Position numbers and translations under genes: made by a program. From assembly GCA_024364805.1 (NCBI GenBank), contig CM044493.1, forward strand, positions 91,835,562-91,887,135: 51,574 bases of DNA. Reading direction: 5' to 3'. This document shows, in pieces, positions 1-10,040 of this stretch. The notes under the pieces were generated by a model that saw only the letters and a list, made by a program, of their open reading frames with translations, was not told the origin of the DNA and did no database searches. The first letter of the stretch is position 1. Each line of letters begins with the position of its first letter. Origin of the DNA: Euprymna scolopes. Lineage: Eukaryota > Mollusca > Cephalopoda > Sepiida > Sepiolidae.

Positions 1-300
1 TGGCAAAAGTCTGGTTTGCATCCCCCGGGGACTTTTAGTGTTGAAAACACCCTTTCTTCTGGCGTGTTTTTCATATTTCTCAATAAAACACTTGATATGT
101 ATATCTATATAGTGCTCTCCCATGGTGCTGAATTCAAATATACAAAACTGCATAGTTTGTCCATTGTCACTGGTATTCAGCATTCTAAGGGGCTCATAAG
201 GGGTCAAAAATGTACCAAAATTGCAAATAATGATACTTTTTGCCTCATAAATTTTTACCTATCCATTAGACTTTTGTGAAACTTGTCCAAAATGTAACTT
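1..300. other. Unassigned AT-rich sequence
   Basis: No gene, known repeat or RNA was recognised. The one open frame (87 codons) has no domain-like pattern. Confidence 0.4.
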
Positions 301-301
301 T

Positions 302-360
302 TCCTTGGCCACATGGCTAAGATCAAAGTGTAATATCTGTTCTTAACCGATGCTGCACTT
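302..360 (+). pseudogene. U2 snRNA-derived fragment (copy 1)
   Basis: Positions 302-345 closely match the 5' part of U2 spliceosomal RNA: the GGCC..GGCTAAGATCAAAGTG block followed by the branch-point-recognition segment (here TAATATCTGTTCTT against GTAGTATCTGTTCTT). The rest of U2 (Sm site, 3' stem-loops) is absent. Instead the sequence passes directly into GATGCTGCACTT. The copy at 50573-50627 has the same switch. This is a dead U2 copy or the head of a U2-derived SINE, not a working snRNA. Confidence 0.72.
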
Positions 361-380
361 GTTTGTAACTAATAAGTAAA

Positions 381-504
381 TGTGTTACCGACCGACTGAC
401 CGACCAACGGAGAATAGTTTTTTTTTTAAATGCATACCACAGAATAGTTTTATTAGTCGTGTGCAAGCAACTCTATAAGTCGGTTGGTCGATAACACATG
501 CACA
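381..504. repeat. Short inverted-repeat element with CCGA runs
   Basis: The left arm TGTGTTACCGACCGAC is mirrored by the right arm GTCGGTTGGTCGATAACACA about 100 bp on. The interior repeats AGAATAGTTTT twice. It directly follows the U2-derived fragment. It could be a small MITE or the body of the U2-headed repeat. Confidence 0.45.
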
Positions 505-613
505 TTTTATTTTGTTTTATGTTTATTATACAACTATTTATTGGTTTTCAGGGTTCCTGAATACGAAAATAATGTTTCAAATTCCCTAAATCAAATAATT
601 TTTGTGATATAAA

Positions 614-662
614 GTGGGGGATCACTTTTCTGTATTAATTTAATGTAAAATGATCACCCACT
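614..662 (-). repeat. Dispersed ~46-bp palindrome (copy 1)
   Basis: Imperfect palindrome bounded by GTGGGGGATCA and TGATCACCCAC with an AT-rich centre containing ATTAATTTAAT. Similar sequences lie at 4111-4141, 5693-5738 and 22172-22216. Confidence 0.55.
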
Positions 663-870
663 TTACAACCAGTCAGTCTCAAAGCCATTCAAGTCATTCT
701 CCAGATCATTCAAGTTGTTTTTGAAGGATTCCAGTTATTTTTTAAGCATTCAAGTCATTCTTAAGGTCATTCAATTCATCCTTAAGTTCATTAAAGTCAT
801 TCTAAGTCATTTACTTTTTATTTATTTAAGTCATTTCAGCCCATTTTTCGGTCATTTTAGTTTATCTTTA
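663..870. repeat. Degenerate TCATTCAAG-type tandem repeat
   Basis: Variants of the short unit TCATTCAAG / TCATTTAAG recur about every 12-24 bp through this stretch. It is non-coding low-complexity sequence. Confidence 0.5.
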
Positions 871-1287
871 AGAATTTCATGTCAATCCTACATTCACACA
901 TTCATTCATTACACAAGAGCACGCGACTAATGGCTATCGGCCTTGTTATTATTTCCTCCAATGTGTTCCATGGTCTTTCTCTGCTATCTAAACTGTTTTA
1001 CATCTACTAACCCAAATACACTCATCCATTCTTTAAACGTGACTATACTAACAAAGTCTCTTGTTCAACACATGTCCATACGAAATGCTTAAATACAGGA
1101 CAGCATACAAGGTCAAAGAGTTTGGTTTTGTAATTTAATGTTAATGTCTGTTTTTTAATACAAGATTTGTATTAGTTTTCAGTTTTTAATTAATTTATTT
1201 TATTGGAATTATTTAGTGTTTTAATTATAACCCTACTGTCTTCAAAAAGGACAATATAACTTCTAACCTGATGTCAAAGAGCAATTC
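871..1287. other. Unassigned AT-rich sequence
   Basis: No recognisable gene or repeat. Confidence 0.4.
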
Positions 1288-1373
1288 TTTCATGGAGTTA
1301 AACTCTTGCTTAAATTATTTCATGGAGTTAAACTTTTGCTTAAATTATTTCATGGAGTTAAACTCTTGGGTAA
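1288..1373. repeat. 30-bp tandem repeat, ~2.9 units
   Basis: Three head-to-tail units starting TTTCATGGAGTTAAAC at 1288, 1318 and 1348, nearly identical. The period of exactly 30 bp and low divergence suggest a recent duplication. Confidence 0.85.
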
Positions 1374-2194
1374 ACTGTACAATCTAACATGTCTCACTGT
1401 GTGTGGGATAAGACAAGTTATGCACAATTGTGGTTGTTTTCATTCAAGCATAAATAAATGTGTAACTTAGACATGGTCAATTTGGAATCGGTAAAAGAAT
1501 GACCAAAGGAAGGCATTGTACAAAACATACTAGAAATATAAATACCAATGTTGATAATGACAATATTTGAAAGTAAATAATGTAAAGAATAGTAGCTCAT
1601 CTCGAAGATGAAAATAAAAACATGGCAGCAGAAATAAAAGAAATATACATTATTATAGATGTGGCAAATAGGAAGCAGCTGTTGTCATAATACTATGCAC
1701 ATTTCTTAATTTGATCATTTGAAATGCACATATTTCATAATTGGCAGCAGCTCTGATTCTAATCAGATAATATGCAGACAGGATATATTCTTCGGAGGCA
1801 ATATATTGCCAATAATGTTCTTACTTTGCTTCCAGATGAGACCAGGTATCACGAGGATTGCTAAGGGCAATCATATAGCAATGATTAGATCCAACCTTCA
1901 ACTTGATTAGATGAAAGTGTATTTCCTTATTCGAAACCATTCGTAATTAAATAGAATTATCATATTCAAAACAAGAATTCTTCATATCAAGTAGCACTGA
2001 AGCGATTTCAATGCAATACGAAGGAAAGCAATGATTGTAGAATTTTATTGTGAAATAATACTTGAAAAAGTGTTGCTAGCTTTTCCTCAAAGGTTGAAGA
2101 AAATATTTTTGAAAATGTCATTGCTCACTATTTAAAAACAAATAGAAATGTAAAATGGTAAAAGCTTTAACTGCACAATTATTTTTCATATATA
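1374..2194. other. Unassigned AT-rich sequence
   Basis: No recognisable gene or repeat. Open frames are at most 63 codons and show no domain. Confidence 0.4.
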
Positions 2195-2246
2195 CTAGCA
2201 GTTCAGCCTAGCTTTGCTCGGGCCCTACGTACTGTTCATAACTTCA

Positions 2247-2303
<57 letters not shown>

Positions 2304-2971
2304 GTTTGACTCGTGTCCAGGTAGCCTACATCTAAAATTTCAAGTGCTTAGACCCAAAATTGGCAGAGAAGTTTGGTAGAGTCTGCAAAAGTCAACTCTT
2401 TCATCTTTCACCTCTTAGCAGCCCAATTTTCGTCCAAAAACTGATTAAAAAGCTTGCAGCATGTCTGAATACCCTTTTTGCAAAATTTCAAATTTGCTAG
2501 AGACCGCAAAAGTCAAATCTTTTGAACTTTGACCCCTTGGTAGCCAAATTTTTGGCCAAAAACTGATTAAAAAACTTGTCCTATGTCTGAATACACATTA
2601 TGTAAAATTTCAAATTGTTTGACCAAAAATTGGCTGAGAGATCAAATTTTTAAAATCTGACCTCTTAACATTTGTTTTGGGTTCAAATCAAGTTAAAAAG
2701 TTTGATCATGTCCAAGAAACCTACATCTAAAATTTAAAGTGCTTAGACCCAAAATTGGTGGAGGAGTTTGGTAGAGTTTTTAAAGGTCAAATCGTTGAAC
2801 TTTGACCCCTTGACAGCCAAATTTCTGGCCGAAAACCGATTAAAACGATTTTCCCAAATCTCAATACCCCTTATGTCAAATCTCGAGTCTGTAAACTGAA
2901 AATTGACAGAATAATTTGGTAGGGAAATGTACACACACACACAGAAAATTTCACTTCTATAGATATATAGA
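2195..2971 (-). mobile_element. Helitron-like non-autonomous element with internal ~130-bp repeats
   Basis: Read on the minus strand it begins A|TCTATATATCTATAGAAGTG at 2971 and ends TGCTAG|T at 2195, with a GC-rich hairpin-capable GCCCGAGCAAAGCTAGGC just before the end. TC...CTAG between A and T with a subterminal hairpin is the Helitron pattern. Near the 5' end is a TGTG run, then degenerate tandem units recognisable by ATTAAAAAGYTTG, CATGTCTGAATAC and AAAATTTCAA (plus-strand reading). A (TA)n array at 2252-2297 lies near the 3' end. No Rep/helicase is encoded, so it is non-autonomous. The element at 48762-49370 shares the 5' end and the repeat unit. Helentron-associated elements are the closest known architecture; the family assignment is inferred. 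Confidence 0.6.
2252..2297. repeat. (TA)n microsatellite
   Basis: About 23 uninterrupted TA units inside the Helitron-like element. Confidence 0.95.
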
Positions 2972-2974
2972 TAA

Positions 2975-3495
2975 CGCCATACTTATGAAGGCTAAAAGCC
3001 AGTTAAGGATAAGGGTTAAAGAGATAATGAACAATATTATGAGATTTGAAAATGATGAATGGAGTGAATAAAATTAGATTGTTTAAGATGACTCAATAAG
3101 TATTTATTAACATTTGACTTGGAGATGACTATATTGTAGTCTGCAGAGAAGAAATCCCATAGAAATATTTTTCAAAGATGAAAAGTTCTGAGATTGAAAA
3201 ACTGTTCATGGAAATTTTTTGGTTTTTAGGTGCAGAGAGGAAGAAAGGAAAATTCTTTGCAGTGGTGGTAGGTAGACGAATACTTGCTGTGAATGTTTTA
3301 CAGAGGTTGGAGCTCAGTCATGCACCAACCATGAAAATAATGAAAAAATAAAGAAAGACTAACATCTTTTTGTGAGAAAGAGGCTGTAGAGAGCAGAAGC
3401 CATCTTCCTTCCCAAGATTGCTAAGTCGATTTTATCAAGGCAAGAAAGAGTGCTGTACTCAAATGGTTTACTTTAAACTTAGTGATTAAAGAATC
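2975..3495 (-). mobile_element. LINE family B, 3'-end fragment
   Basis: Minus-strand copy of the 3' untranslated region and last codons of the LINE seen nearly complete at 33560-36648. Shared landmarks are GGATAAGGGTTAA, the TTGGAGATGACTATATTGTAG stretch (C-terminal KSNVNKF region in family B) and GGAGCTCAGTCA. It is 5'-truncated, as is usual for LINE insertions, and heavily mutated. Confidence 0.75.
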
Positions 3496-3511
3496 TGTTT
3501 ACCATGAGGAG

Positions 3512-3865
3512 AATTCCAAAAGTAATACCTATTTTTTCATTTCGCCTGAATGGATCAGAGGGGATTGCAAATTGCATTGTTATGGTGACTGAACTCATGC
3601 ATTCGTGACCTAAAAGTTTCATCTCTCTGTTGCAGATATTGACAGTCTGAGACTCTAAGAAAGCAACCTGTCATTGACGTGCGTCAGAAGCAGAAATACG
3701 TGATTGAATTCCTGGCAAAAGTACATTGAGAATGGTTGTGATTATGCAGAAAAAAAATTTCTGGAGCACAAGAGGTCAATCATTTTAATGATACAACTCC
3801 AGTCTTTGTAGCTCTTCAACTTTTTTGAATTAATAAAAAAAATAGGAGCGTTTACTTCTGGAACA
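3512..3865 (+). mobile_element. Mariner-like MITE (copy 1)
   Basis: A 354-bp element with terminal inverted repeats of about 20-25 bp: left TTCCAAAAGTAATACC, right, reversed, TTCCAGAAGTAAACGC. It is homologous over its whole length, in opposite orientation, to 43441-43789. The interior encodes VRQKQKYVIEFLAK, which resembles the N-terminus of mariner/SETMAR-type transposases, so it looks like an internally deleted derivative. No clear TA target duplication was seen. Confidence 0.72.
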
Positions 3866-3919
3866 ATGCTCATACTATAGATCATGTGCATTTTCTTTTT
3901 TTTTAACATGTGGTTTTCA

Positions 3920-4141
3920 GTTTGTTTGTTTTTTAGGGAAAGGTTTGATTTGACACTTGAACTTAAAGTTAATGGTAGATTTAAGGGAGGATTCTTGCTT
4001 TGGAGATATGCTTGTCACTTGGACTTAGTATTAATGGTAGGGCTAAGGGTATCTATGTATGAACACCTTTAAAAACTTGGCAGACAGAAGGAAAACAATT
4101 ATTTTAGAATAGAGGGATCAGTTTCACATATAAATTTAATC
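3920..4141 (+). repeat. Dispersed repeat with ~59-bp tandem units and palindrome (copy 2)
   Basis: Two ~58-60-bp units carry the phrase ACTTGAACTTAAAGTTAATGG / ACTTGGACTTAGTATTAATGG. The repeat ends in the palindrome half GAGGGATCAGTTTCACATA at 4111-4141. The palindrome stops where a Helitron-like 3' end begins (4146). It is the same family as 5385-5850. Confidence 0.55.
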
Positions 4142-4145
4142 TATA

Positions 4146-4190
4146 CTAGCAGGACCTGTGGGAATTCTACTGGGGACTCATTCATATGTA
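4146..4190 (-). mobile_element. Helitron-like 3' end
   Basis: Read on the minus strand the sequence ends CCCACAGGTCCTGCTAG|T, matching the CTAG|T end of the Helitron-like elements here. The matching 5' end was not identified. Confidence 0.35.
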
Positions 4191-4293
4191 ATATATTGAT
4201 GTTGGCATTCTGTAGATGTTCAGTGTAAATGTAAATGGAGACACTGATGTTATTGTAGGTTTTTTGTTAAAACTGCAAAAGTATTTATCTAAG

Positions 4294-4335
4294 CTAGCAC
4301 GAATGCCCGGCAAAGCCCAGTCACAAAGTACATTT
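4294..4335 (-). mobile_element. Helitron-like 3' end with hairpin
   Basis: Minus-strand reading GGGCTTTGCCGGGCATTCGTGCTAG: a GC-rich hairpin-capable stretch followed by CTAG. The next base is C rather than T, so this is a diverged or truncated end. Confidence 0.35.
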
Positions 4336-4497
4336 AAATATCATATTTTAATTCTTGCTGATTTCATATATATTATTATAGAGTTAATGTTCTATCAATT
4401 TTTATACATTATAAAGTTGCGATTTCAAAAATTAAAAAAATATATCTATATGACTTGGGTACATTAGCTTGAATCGACACCGAAATAAAAAATTATG

Positions 4498-4499
<2 letters not shown>

Positions 4500-4541
<42 letters not shown>
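4500..4541. repeat. (TA)n microsatellite
   Basis: About 20 TA units. Confidence 0.95.
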
Positions 4542-4687
4542 CTTTCAGCCATAATCGAAACCGAAACCAAAACTTATGAAGAATTCTTGGTAAAATTATT
4601 TATGACAAGAAATGGAAGTACATAGCAATTAAACGATCCGGATGTAAACGTGATACAGAAAATAACACACACGCTATCGTATTAATA

Positions 4688-5187
4688 TCTATATAAATAA
4701 AACAGTAGATGTATGTATGTATGCAAGTCTGTGTGAAAATATTCAACTGATAAATTCTTAAACTACTGGTCACATAACACTGAAATAAACAGGAAATAGT
4801 AATCATCCAACAAATACGGTTTATAACAAGTAACATCTTTGTTTGGATGAATGAATAACATATACAGAAATATGCCAGCAAGTTAAAATGCAAGATGTTC
4901 ATTTAAACCTGCTAATATGTTTCTATTACTTGTGCACAAATTTAAAGATAGCTTGAAGTGGTTTAATTTTAAATCTTTCTTATCTATCTCGTGATAGTTC
5001 AAACAGTAGAGAACATAGCTGGAAACGCTGAAGTCAGTTTTTTTTTAACTTTTGAAATCAGTACTATATATTAAATACAATATAATATTCAATAGAAAAT
5101 TGGCTCTGTAATAATATGGAATCTCCATGAATTAAAATATATTAAAGCCTACTTTATGATTGGGCAAGGTCAGTCACCCCCTGCTAG
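4688..5187 (+). mobile_element. Helitron-like non-autonomous element, 500 bp
   Basis: Starts A|TCTATATAAATAAAAC at 4688, is followed by a (TGTA)n-type run and ends CCCCTGCTAG|T at 5187. It has the same TC...CTAG and A/T insertion pattern as the other copies, and its 5' end is most like the element at 12671. No coding capacity. Confidence 0.52.
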
Positions 5188-5384
5188 TATAAAATAATCC
5201 CCCATTTATGACCCATTCTAGCATTTTAGGGCAGTTAATCAATTTTTTTTTTGCTATGGGATAAATCTTCATGTGTTTCTTTTTGGGGGTTTTTTTTTGC
5301 CTTTTTTATATTGTTTTAGAGGGTAGGACTGATTTTTTTTTTTTTTGCTTTCTTTTTAGATGATATGTGGTTTTAAAAGGTTAT
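5188..5384. other. AT-rich spacer with poly(T) runs
   Basis: Homopolymer T tracts, nothing else recognised. Confidence 0.4.
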
Positions 5385-5751
5385 TGTAGGCTTGCCATAC
5401 AGACTTAGGGTTAATGGTATAGTTAAGGAAAAAAATTTGGGGGGGGGGACTTGCTACTCGTATCTAGGGTTAAAGGTAGTATTAATTGAATATTTTGTGG
5501 GGAAGGCTTGTTACTCAGATTTAAGATTAATGGCAGTGCAAGGGAAAGTATTTTTAAGAGGTGAGCTTGTCATTTGTACCTGGGGTTAGTGATAGGGTAA
5601 GTAATTTTTTTATATACTAACTATTTAGCTTGTAAATTATCAAAAATATTCAGAGGGGGTAACTGCTCTACAAGGTACAAAGGGCCTGGAAACGGGGGAT
5701 CATTTTATATTAAATTTATATGTGAAACTGATTCCCCCTACTTCAAACTGT

Positions 5752-5800
<49 letters not shown>

Positions 5801-5850
5801 GATTTTTAGGATATTCACACATAATCACTTAAAAAATGCAAAATTTTATT
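5385..5850 (+). repeat. Dispersed repeat with ~59-bp tandem units and palindrome (copy 3)
   Basis: Four degenerate units of about 58-60 bp, each with a CTTGYYAY..GACTTAGGGTTAATGGTA-like phrase, run from 5388 to 5600. The ~46-bp palindrome (GGGGGATCA ... TGATTCCCCC) follows at 5693-5738, then a T42 run. The downstream sequence (CACATAATCACTTAAAAAATG) resembles that after copy 4 at 22250. Confidence 0.6.
5754..5796. repeat. Poly(T) tract
   Basis: About 43 bases of almost pure T. It could be the tail of a minus-strand retroelement or a grown homopolymer. Confidence 0.9.
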
Positions 5851-6544
5851 TTTAATCAGCAGCTATAAAGTCATTTCAAAAGTCGGGTATATTAAAAAAA
5901 ACAGTATTTCTCAGGGAGTCGCGATTTTAGAATCACAAATTGCATTAACTTTAATTTAAGCAAAAAAAAAAAAAAAAGCCCATAATAAAAAATAGTTAGT
6001 AAAAATCGACAGCTGTAGGTGTTTACTGATAATACTGTCAGTCTGTCAGTAATAGTCAAATTTTTGATTTTCGCTGAAATGGAAGCAATATTTTTTCAGA
6101 TATGGTGATCAAAAATTGCTACTATAAAAAGATAAAACAATATATAATTACAATTTTAATACATAAAAAGGTAAAAAGATTGATTTACTTAGCAATTTGG
6201 GTACAAAATATATATATTTTTAAATGTTCAATACTCGTCATGTTGAAAGATTCTCTATGACAGAGAAAAAAAAGCAATGATTCACGTTTTTGTATTCCCA
6301 CCAAGATTAAGGGCTTTATCTTTCTTAATTGCCTTCTAGATTTCATGACAGGAGTGGTAATGAACATTTAAAAAGCACTCCTATCATTCACAAAAGTTGC
6401 AAAAATGCCAATTTTATCACTTTATTTGCTTTAAAACATATCAGATTATTATTTATTATGTCAAAATATACATTCATTTTCAAACAAAATGGTGGTATTT
6501 TAGCATGATTTGGTTTTTGAAATGACTATTTTAGTAGACTCCCT
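5851..6544. other. Unassigned AT-rich sequence
   Basis: No recognisable gene or repeat. Confidence 0.4.
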
Positions 6545-6770
6545 TTGAAATCTGTGGTGATTGATGAGTATTGTTAGGGGAACCAAGGATTGGAGCTCAG
6601 TCAAGCACCTACCACAAATATAAGAATACAAGAGAAAGAGGCTAACAGCATTTCTTCAGCGTGAAAGGGGCTGTAAAAGATTATTCCCCACCAGATTACA
6701 AAGTCGATTTTGTACCTCTCAGATATGACAGTAGTACTCCATCTAAAGATGAATCTGGCTCTTAGTATTA
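6545..6770 (-). mobile_element. LINE family B, short C-terminal fragment
   Basis: Matches 3300-3450 and 36130-36290 (reversed) through GGAGCTCAGTCAAGCACC, GAGAAAGAGGCTAACA and AAGTCGATTTTGTA. It is an internal scrap with both ends lost. Confidence 0.65.
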
Positions 6771-8164
6771 GATATCCCAAACCAAACTTTTATTTTCATT
6801 ATATCTAAAAAAAAAAACTAATGTGGTCATATAGATTTTTGTAAACCATAAACAAAAAGTACCAAATTTATTTTGGTAGCTCAATTAACCATCAAGTTAT
6901 GATCGTTCAAAGTTTGTCGGAAAGTTGAAAATTTGCTATCATGGTCCAGAAGCCAAATTTCATGGTATATAACTAAAAATGTAAGCTACTAACAAGTGAA
7001 AAATCCTTATAAATGTAATGTCATCTTGTGGTAAATTATTAATACTAATGAAAGTAATAATTATTAGATGAAACCAACCTAAACACAAGGCAAAAATCCG
7101 ACTACCAATGAGGAAAAAGTGCAAATATGACACAGAAGTGCAACTTTGACTGTTCATATCAATTTCATTTCAATAGCTAATGTATTGAATCTTCTTAGTA
7201 TGATTCATAACACATTAGAGATCAAGATAATTTTTTCTTTTAATTATAAATTGATAAAACCACTCAATTGTGGACCATGTAAAATCAGTCGAACAGACAA
7301 TTTGGTAAAAAAGGGCAAAAAAGGGTCAAAAGTATATGTTACTGAAATTGCTGTAAAAATTTACGAATTTTGGGGTGAGGAATTCAAAAAAACGTTTGCC
7401 TTGTTTCTAATAACAAAACTTTTTGCCACAGAAATATTTTTACTTTGGGGAATTTAAACTTGCCAAAAAAGGGCCGGCAACAATAAGATTTAGAAATTTG
7501 TTATACAAAAAGTCACAAGTCATTTTTTTCAAGCACTAAAAAACTTTCAACTTAAAAGACAAATCAACAAGTAAGATACTTTATAGGCAGAGGTCTTACT
7601 GCAATTCCTTTCCTTATTGATTTTCTCTCAGAATTTTTTCATAGGCTTCTGCTATGGTAGATATATCGAGAACACTCCAAATCCTACCATCACTTGAAAG
7701 TGGCACTACCTCAAAACCCCATCTGTGTCATTAAAATGCGAGGGAGAAATCAGTATTTTAAACTATAACCGAAGCATGAAATAAATAACAAAAAATTAAA
7801 CTAGGTAATGATTTTTCGGTTTCATTTAAATTAATTTAACCTTTAAAGTTGCTTTAATTCTCTGTGCATCATGAGCCTTTAAAGTTGCTTTAATTAAAAA
7901 AAAATGTTTCATGAAAATTATTTATTTGTTCAGAAAAAAAAGACAAAACTATTTTATAAAAATCCAATGTTGCTTTCATTATAAAATTGTTTTATCAAAA
8001 TTATATTTTCTTACACAAACTTTTCAATAAATGTTTTTACAATTATATTTTGATAAATTTTTATACAGTAAATGTTTTGGTTTTCAAATGGTGCTCGCCC
8101 AGTTTAGACAATTATAAATATGTCATTTTCATTTTCTGTTTTTAATAATAAAAGTATATATGCA
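6771..8164. other. Unassigned AT-rich sequence
   Basis: Long stretch without recognisable gene or transposon. The 103-codon frame at 7146-7457 has no recognisable domain and AT-rich composition typical of chance. Confidence 0.4.
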
Positions 8165-10040
8165 CCAAGTCAGAGAAAGATCTTGATCATCAATGTTTCA
8201 TTGTCTTCATAGATATCAACAAATGATCTCAGAATATAACTTGGAAGATCATTTATGAAGATCAGGAAAAAGGTTGACGTCAGAATGGATCCTTGGCACA
8301 TTGAGACGTTGATACTGTGCACTTTGAACTTTTGCTCATCAATGACTACTTTTATAAACCTATTAGGGAGAAAGGATTTGATGGTTGAGAGGATATTTTC
8401 AGATATTCTATAGCTAACATGTTTATGGAGCAAATCTTTCTACCAAAGGCTTTTGAAATCATCCTAGAAACAAAGCCCTTGTCAATAGATTCACTCATCC
8501 TGTGCAACATCAGTTAGTTGTAAATCTTGCAGAACAAAATCCATATTGCTTGTTACTAAGATCGTTTTCTCTGAGGTGGTTGATAACTTTTTGATTTATT
8601 ACAGATTCAAGCAACTTACTCATGATGCACAGAGAATGATCGATTTGTACTGAGATGCAGAACATAAAATCTCAAGCAGACCAAGAAGTTTTGCACAGAG
8701 ATAGAAAACATTTCCCCTTTAAGCAACAATTTGTAAGGATAGAAGCTATTTTGGATTGCAATTTCTTGAATAGTATGACCAGGATGTTGGTGGGACCACC
8801 AAGGTTCTTGATAAGTTTGGCAACATCTCTTACATTTATTTAGATGTTACTTAAAGTATTTAGTCATGGGGAGAATTCTGGGGTAGGTGATTCTGATCAC
8901 AAAAGGTGGAATTTGCTGCAAAATTCTTTGTAATGGTTAGGCATCATCATATGCTGAGAAGATCACCTTTGGTCCATTAATGATGGTTGGGATAGTCTTA
9001 CATTTGTTCAGAACATTGTTATTCTCCAAAATTCATGGGAACCAAATCTCTGATCGACTGCTCTAGATTTAACGGATTTTTAGCATTTTCTATAACCCTT
9101 TTGCAATGGTTTCAAGCAATTTAAAAGGAGGCATCAGTTTCAGAGCATCTATTTCATTGAAAACCCTTAAAATACTGGTTTCTATGGACAATAGTGGCAG
9201 CATATTTATGGGTGTATCAAGGCTGGTTATTCAGTCTCTGTTGAAATATACTGAAGAGTATAAAAGCTCTCAGTTACTTGGTAAACCACTTGGATATATC
9301 AGATGTGATGCAGGACACCTTTTGGAAGATGATTTAAGAAATTCAGATATGAAGAATCTCAAGCTGTCCTGATCGGCTGTAGAATATCGATGGAAAGGGA
9401 CTTTGGGATATTTTGTGAACTTCGTTTTGTTCTCAACAGAGTTGTTGGAGTATACCAAAGACAGGGCAGTAGATATACACTGTTCAGGGCAAGTTATCAT
9501 ATAAAGATCAAGTGAAATGTCCATCAGCATTGGTTACACATGTTCAGTTGTCAATAATTTCAGTATGTTCATATGCAAGGGAGAAATTGTGACAAAATCT
9601 CTCCATCATCAGTCTTGTTCGAGTGGACTAGCCACTCAACATTGTGAACACTGAAGTCACCACAGACATGAATGCTAGCAAAAGAGTGAACAAACTGAAT
9701 CTTGTTCAATAACAGTAACTCCATCAAGAGGGGAGGATAGAAAGCAAAGATCAAAGAGGTGCAAATACAGCTTGGAAAATAAAGAAAATCAGGATATTCA
9801 TAAGATGTGTCCTTACCACATGGAAAACGGTCCGTGACATAGGTGCAAATTACATGAACATGGCAATCTTGGGAATGGTTTTGAGGTTATGTCTGAATAT
9901 CCTGTATCAAGTTTTGTCTTATAAATAGATTTCAACATCTAGCAGGTTGAAACATAGAACCAAATGTTGGAAAAGGAGATTTGATAGCAATGTGAAGATA
10001 CACGATGTGCACTCATCTTGTCGTGATAGTCAGTGTTGCA
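8165..10040 (-). mobile_element. LINE family B, decayed endonuclease-to-RT fragment
   Basis: On the minus strand the order is endonuclease then reverse transcriptase. At 9569-9754 lies VCGDFSVHNVEWLVHSNKT, the endonuclease GDFN segment. At 9270-9410 is the linker RYSTADQDSLRFFISEFLK, similar to the linker of the copy at 33560-36648. At 8170-8433 is RT sequence with HSINVSMCQGSIL..LFIFINDLP-like residues. The catalytic FADD-type motif reads VDIYEDNET, so the Asp pair is damaged. Many stops and frameshifts break it, and the 3' third is missing. Confidence 0.75.

Noticed and set aside
302-345. Functional U2 snRNA gene
   Set aside because: Only the 5' quarter of U2 is present; no Sm site or 3' stem-loops, and a shared foreign junction follows.
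7146-7457. 103-codon plus-strand frame
   Set aside because: Lys/Ile/Phe-rich, expected by chance in AT-rich DNA; no motif.
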